Assembly: GCA_965213845.1 (NCBI GenBank)
Contig: CBDCAI010000003.1
Coordinates: 310,001-374,000, forward strand
Source of the DNA: JBBROS01 sp965213845
GTDB taxonomy: Bacteria > Pseudomonadota > Alphaproteobacteria > Acetobacterales > Acetobacteraceae
Length of the DNA: 64,000 nt
Direction: 5' to 3'
Part shown: piece by piece, positions 61,190-64,000 of the stretch
How the letters are laid out: each line of letters opens with the position of its first letter
Position numbering within the stretch: position 1 is the stretch's first letter
The notes under the pieces: generated by a model
Databases searched by the model: none
The model's input: only the letters and a program-made list of their open reading frames with translations
Told to the model about the DNA's origin: nothing
Made by a program: the position numbers and the translations under genes

Positions 61190-61999
61190 TCAGCCCGCCA
61201 ACTCGCGGGAGCGGCGGGTCGCCGCCTCGATCGCCGCCGAGACCGTGGCCGGCCACGCCGCCGCGTCCATCAACACCGCCAGCGCCCGCTCCGTCGTGCC
61301 CTGCGGGCTCGTTACCGCGATGCGCAGCGCCGCCGCATCCTGGTCGCTGGCCGCCAGCAGCGCGCCGGAGCCCGAGACGGTGCGCCGCGCCAGCTGCCGG
61401 GCCAGCGGCGGCGGCAACCCCTGCTCCAGCCCGGCCTTCTCCAGCATCTCGGCCAGCAGGAACACGTAGGCCGGTCCCCCGCCCGAGATCGCCGTCACCG
61501 CGTCGATCAGGCCCTCGTCCTCGACCCAGGCCACCTCGCCCACCGCGGCCAGCAGCTCATCGGCCAAGGCGCGCTGCCCGGGCGACACGCCGGGCCCGGC
61601 GAACCCCACGGTGATGCCGCGCCGGATCGCCGCCGGCGTGTTGGGCATCGCCCGCACGACCGCCACGTCGCCCAGCGCCGCCCGCAGACCGGCGACCGCC
61701 CGCCCCGCCATGATCGACAGCACGACGCCCGTGGTCGTGAAGGCACCCAGCAGCGGCAGAACCGCATCCGCCTGCTGCGGCTTCACCGCCAGCACCACGC
61801 AGGCGGGCCGGAACCCCGCCGGCACCGAAGCCATCGAGCCCACGACCGTCACCAACGGCCCGGCCAGCGCCTGTGCCGCGGCCGACGGATCGACCACCAC
61901 GGACGGCGACAGGCCCCGTTCCAGCCACCCCGACAGCAACGCCCCGCCCATCTTGCCGCCGCCCACCAGCAGCAGCGGTGGCAGGCCCGGCCCGGTCAT
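61190..61999 (-). CDS. proC: Pyrroline-5-carboxylate reductase
   Basis: A 269-residue enzyme making proline from pyrroline-5-carboxylate with NAD(P)H. The nucleotide-binding motif is LLVGGGKMGGALLSGWL, the core motif is VVRAMPNTPAAIRRGITV, and the active-site region is AVTAISGGGPAYVFLLAEML. TSPQGTTERAL near the C-terminus is diagnostic. The ATG overlaps the YbjN stop by 4 nt (ATGA at 61996-61999). Confidence 0.96.
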   Translation of the reverse strand: MTGPGLPPLLLVGGGKMGGALLSGWLERGLSPSVVVDPSAAAQALAGPLVTVVGSMASVPAGFRPACVVLAVKPQQADAVLPLLGAFTTTGVVLSIMAGRAVAGLRAALGDVAVVRAMPNTPAAIRRGITVGFAGPGVSPGQRALADELLAAVGEVAWVEDEGLIDAVTAISGGGPAYVFLLAEMLEKAGLEQGLPPPLARQLARRTVSGSGALLAASDQDAAALRIAVTSPQGTTERALAVLMDAAAWPATVSAAIEAATRRSRELAG

Positions 62000-62502
62000 G
62001 CCTCGCCGACGCACTCCAGCATCGCCGCCTGCAACGCATCGGCCGGCGACTTGCCGCCCCAGAGCACGAATTGGAACGCCGGGTAGAACCGCTCGCACTC
62101 GGTGATGGCGATGTCGACCATGTCCTCCAGGCTCTCGGCCGAGGCGCCGGGCGCGCCGCGCAGCAGCACCGCATGGCGGAACACCGGCATGCCGTCGTCG
62201 CTGTCCATGCCGAAGTGCCCGATCCACAGCTTCTCGTTGGCCAGGCACAGCAGCTCGAACAACGCCTGCCGCCGCTTCTTCGGCACCTTCATGTCGAAGG
62301 TGCAGGTGAAATGCATCGCGCTGATCTCGTGCGACCAGCAGAAGAACAGGCCGTAGTCGCACCACTTGCCTGGCGCCTCCGCGGCCATCTCGGCCTCCGT
62401 ATGCCGCTCGAAGCTCCAGTCGTTCGCCGCGACGACCTGCTCCATGATGTCCAGGGGATTGGCGGCGGCGTCCGAGATGTGGACGCCAAGGGATGCTGAC
62501 AT
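61996..62502 (-). CDS. YbjN domain protein
   Basis: A 168-residue YbjN (type III secretion chaperone-like fold) protein. It begins LGVHISDAAANPLDIMEQVVAANDWSFER and contains FCWSHEISAMHFTCTFDMKVP and KLWIGHFGMDSDDGMPVFRHAVL, the typical alternating strands. GGGGAGA precedes the ATG. Its stop is coupled to the proC start. Function is unknown; the pairing with proC recurs in alphaproteobacteria. Confidence 0.9.
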   Translation of the reverse strand: MSASLGVHISDAAANPLDIMEQVVAANDWSFERHTEAEMAAEAPGKWCDYGLFFCWSHEISAMHFTCTFDMKVPKKRRQALFELLCLANEKLWIGHFGMDSDDGMPVFRHAVLLRGAPGASAESLEDMVDIAITECERFYPAFQFVLWGGKSPADALQAAMLECVGEA

Positions 62503-62657
62503 GCGGGTCTCCCCAAGTTGGAGCCAAGTTGGAGGTCGTCCGGGCGGTGCCGCGGCGCCCGGTCCGGATCGGACGCGACTCGCCACCCAGTCAGACTACC
62601 GGGCCCTATCGCGCCGCAGCAACCCCTGCCCGAAGACGCTTCGGCGGCACGCGAAGC

Positions 62658-63041
62658 TCAAGCGACGGGCGGCGGCTCCAACGGGCTGCCGTACTCCGTC
62701 ATCGCCGGCGGGGCGGCGGCCGGCGGCGCCTCCATCCCGTCGGCCATCGGGCGGCCCATGACGGCATCACCCTGTGCCGCGGCGGACGGTGCCGGGGTCG
62801 CGAACCGCGCCTCCAGCGCCGCAAGCCGCGCCTCCGCCCGTTCCTGCCCGGTCCGCGCCGCGGCCGCCATCTCCTGCACCGCCTCCAGGTCCTCGCGCTT
62901 CACCAGGTCCAGCCGGCGGATCGCCTCATCCACCCGCGCGCGGATGGTAGCCTCCACCTCCTCCCGCATGCCGGCCAGGGCCGAGAACGCCCCACCGGCC
63001 ACGCCAGCCAGGTCGTCGAAGAAACGCGGTCGCTCGGCCAT
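62658..63041 (-). CDS. UbiK/BMFP family accessory factor
   Basis: A 127-residue coiled-coil protein of the BMFP/UbiK family. It begins RFFDDLAGVAGGAFSALAGMREEVEATIRARVDEAIRRL and has KREDLEAVQEMAAAART in the coiled region. UbiK supports the ubiquinone-synthesis complex and binds lipids. The C-terminal 45 residues are Pro/Ala-rich and disordered-looking. The COQ9-like gene nearby strengthens a ubiquinone link. It is divergent from rfaD. Confidence 0.85.
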   Translation of the reverse strand: MAERPRFFDDLAGVAGGAFSALAGMREEVEATIRARVDEAIRRLDLVKREDLEAVQEMAAAARTGQERAEARLAALEARFATPAPSAAAQGDAVMGRPMADGMEAPPAAAPPAMTEYGSPLEPPPVA

Positions 63042-63166
63042 GCCACACTCTCCTGCAAACCTTCACACCGCCAGGCATGTGAGGGCGCGATCCCGGCGTT
63101 TCGAGGGGTCCGTTCTGCCGAAAGCGCCGCTTTGTCACGAGGGACGGCCGCCCGTATAAGCCGCGC

Positions 63167-64000
63167 ATGATCCTCGTCACCGGCGGCGCCGGCTTCATCG
63201 GCAGCAACCTGCACGCCGCCCTCGCGGCCCGCGGCACGCCCGCCATCGTCGTCGACTGGCTCGGCGACGGCGCGAAGTGGCGCAACCTGGCCGCCCATCC
63301 GCCGCATCGCATCCTCCGCCCCGAGGAGCTCGAGCCCTTCCTGGCCACCGGCCCCGCCATCGACCTCGTCTACCACCTCGGCGCCATCAGCGAGACCACC
63401 GCCACCGACGGCGACCTCGTCTGGCACACCAACGTCGAGCTGTCCTGGCGCCTCTGGACGTGGTGCGCCCGCACCGGCACCCGCTTCGTCTACGCCAGCT
63501 CCGCCGCAACCTACGGCGACGGCGCGCAGGGGTTCGACGACGACCCCGCCGCCCTGCACCGCCTGCAGCCGCTGAACCTGTACGGATGGACCAAGCACGC
63601 CTTCGACCTGCGCGTGCAGGCGGCGCTGCAGGCGGGTGACCCGGCCCCGCCGCAATGGGCCGGCCTTAAGTTCTTCAACGTCTATGGCCCCAACGAGTAT
63701 CACAAGGGCCGCATGGTCTCCGTCGTGAAGGTCAAGCACGACGAGGTGCTGGCCGGGCACGCTCCCCGCCTGTTCCGCGCCGACCGCCCCGGCATGGCCG
63801 ACGGTGCGCAGTCCCGCGACTTCATCTGGGTCGGGGATGTCGTCGACGTCCTGCTCTGGCTGCTCGACACGCCGACGGTCAGCGGCCTGTTCAACCTGGG
63901 CACCGGCCGGGCCCGCACCTACCTCGACCTCGCCCACGCCGTCTGCGACGCGGCCCGGCGGCCCCGCGGCGTGGAGTTCATCGACCTGCCGCCCAGCCTG
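63167..64000 (+). CDS. rfaD: ADP-L-glycero-D-manno-heptose 6-epimerase, 3' end cut off by the window
   Basis: 278 codons of a heptose epimerase of the lipopolysaccharide core pathway. It begins MILVTGGAGFIGSNLHAAL, with the NADP Rossmann motif, and has YASSAATYG with the catalytic serine and YGWTKHAFDLRV with Tyr/Lys. KFFNVYGPNEYHKGRMVSVV and FNLGTGRARTYLDLA are diagnostic. The reaction epimerises C6 of ADP-heptose. The C-terminus lies beyond the window. It fits with the GT9 gene at 29.5 kb. Confidence 0.95.
   Translation, partial: MILVTGGAGFIGSNLHAALAARGTPAIVVDWLGDGAKWRNLAAHPPHRILRPEELEPFLATGPAIDLVYHLGAISETTATDGDLVWHTNVELSWRLWTWCARTGTRFVYASSAATYGDGAQGFDDDPAALHRLQPLNLYGWTKHAFDLRVQAALQAGDPAPPQWAGLKFFNVYGPNEYHKGRMVSVVKVKHDEVLAGHAPRLFRADRPGMADGAQSRDFIWVGDVVDVLLWLLDTPTVSGLFNLGTGRARTYLDLAHAVCDAARRPRGVEFIDLPPSL

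Overview
The window is a GC-rich chromosomal segment (roughly 70% GC by eye) that reads as an alphaproteobacterium, most likely Rhodospirillales/Acetobacteraceae-like. The evidence is a GTTC-N7-GTTC type SOS box at dnaE2, a phasin, a COQ9/UbiK pair, a PEPxxWA-type C-terminal sorting signal, and the ffh-rpsP-rimM-trmD-rplS order followed by leuCDB. The lineage is inferred from gene content, not from a marker phylogeny. I see no rRNA, tRNA, CRISPR array, insertion sequence or prophage.

Layout. 0-4 kb (minus): truncated M16 peptidase, thrC, a small acidic protein and an Mrr-like restriction endonuclease. 4.4-10.9 kb (plus): a complete Fe3+-type ABC importer, an alpha/beta hydrolase and a lone family-5 binding protein. 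10.9-16.4 kb: RNA modification enzymes, a D-2-hydroxyacid dehydrogenase, a CCG-domain Fe-S protein, a solitary DNA methyltransferase, a Tim44-like protein and a histidine phosphatase. 16.4-24.8 kb: an envelope region with a PrsT-like TPR protein, a sterol desaturase-type hydroxylase, a PEP-CTERM protein, a Wzt/Wzm-type polysaccharide exporter and a lytic transglycosylase-SPOR lipoprotein. 24.8-33 kb: M20 amidohydrolase, LivK-type binding protein, hydrolase, two glycosyltransferases, thrS and infC. 33-36 kb: NAD-dependent epimerase-like protein, TPR protein, DUF6481-like protein and an SRPBCC protein.

36.2-39.5 kb holds dnaE2, with an SOS operator overlapping its start codon. 39.7-44.3 kb: YjbQ, CreA, Uma2, then an HtrA-fold protein that has lost all three catalytic residues, translationally coupled to a LuxR-type regulator with a degenerate receiver; MOSC, a small hypothetical protein and YaiI follow. 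44.3-50.9 kb (minus): ffh-rpsP-rimM-trmD-rplS-leuC-leuD-leuB-yaiI, a likely single transcription run linking protein targeting, ribosome and tRNA maturation, and leucine synthesis. 51-58 kb: esterase, hybrid histidine kinase, LLM oxidoreductase, small membrane protein and an ornithine/lysine/arginine decarboxylase. 58-63 kb (minus): UbiK, YbjN, proC, COQ9/TetR-like, phasin, FAD oxidoreductase and DUF1810. The window ends inside rfaD, which makes the heptose precursor of lipopolysaccharide core.

The most unusual items are the catalytically dead HtrA/atypical LuxR pair, the SOS box on the dnaE2 start codon with a possible leaderless transcript, the PrsT-like/PEP-CTERM neighbourhood, and an inverted repeat that would sequester the thrS ribosome-binding region.
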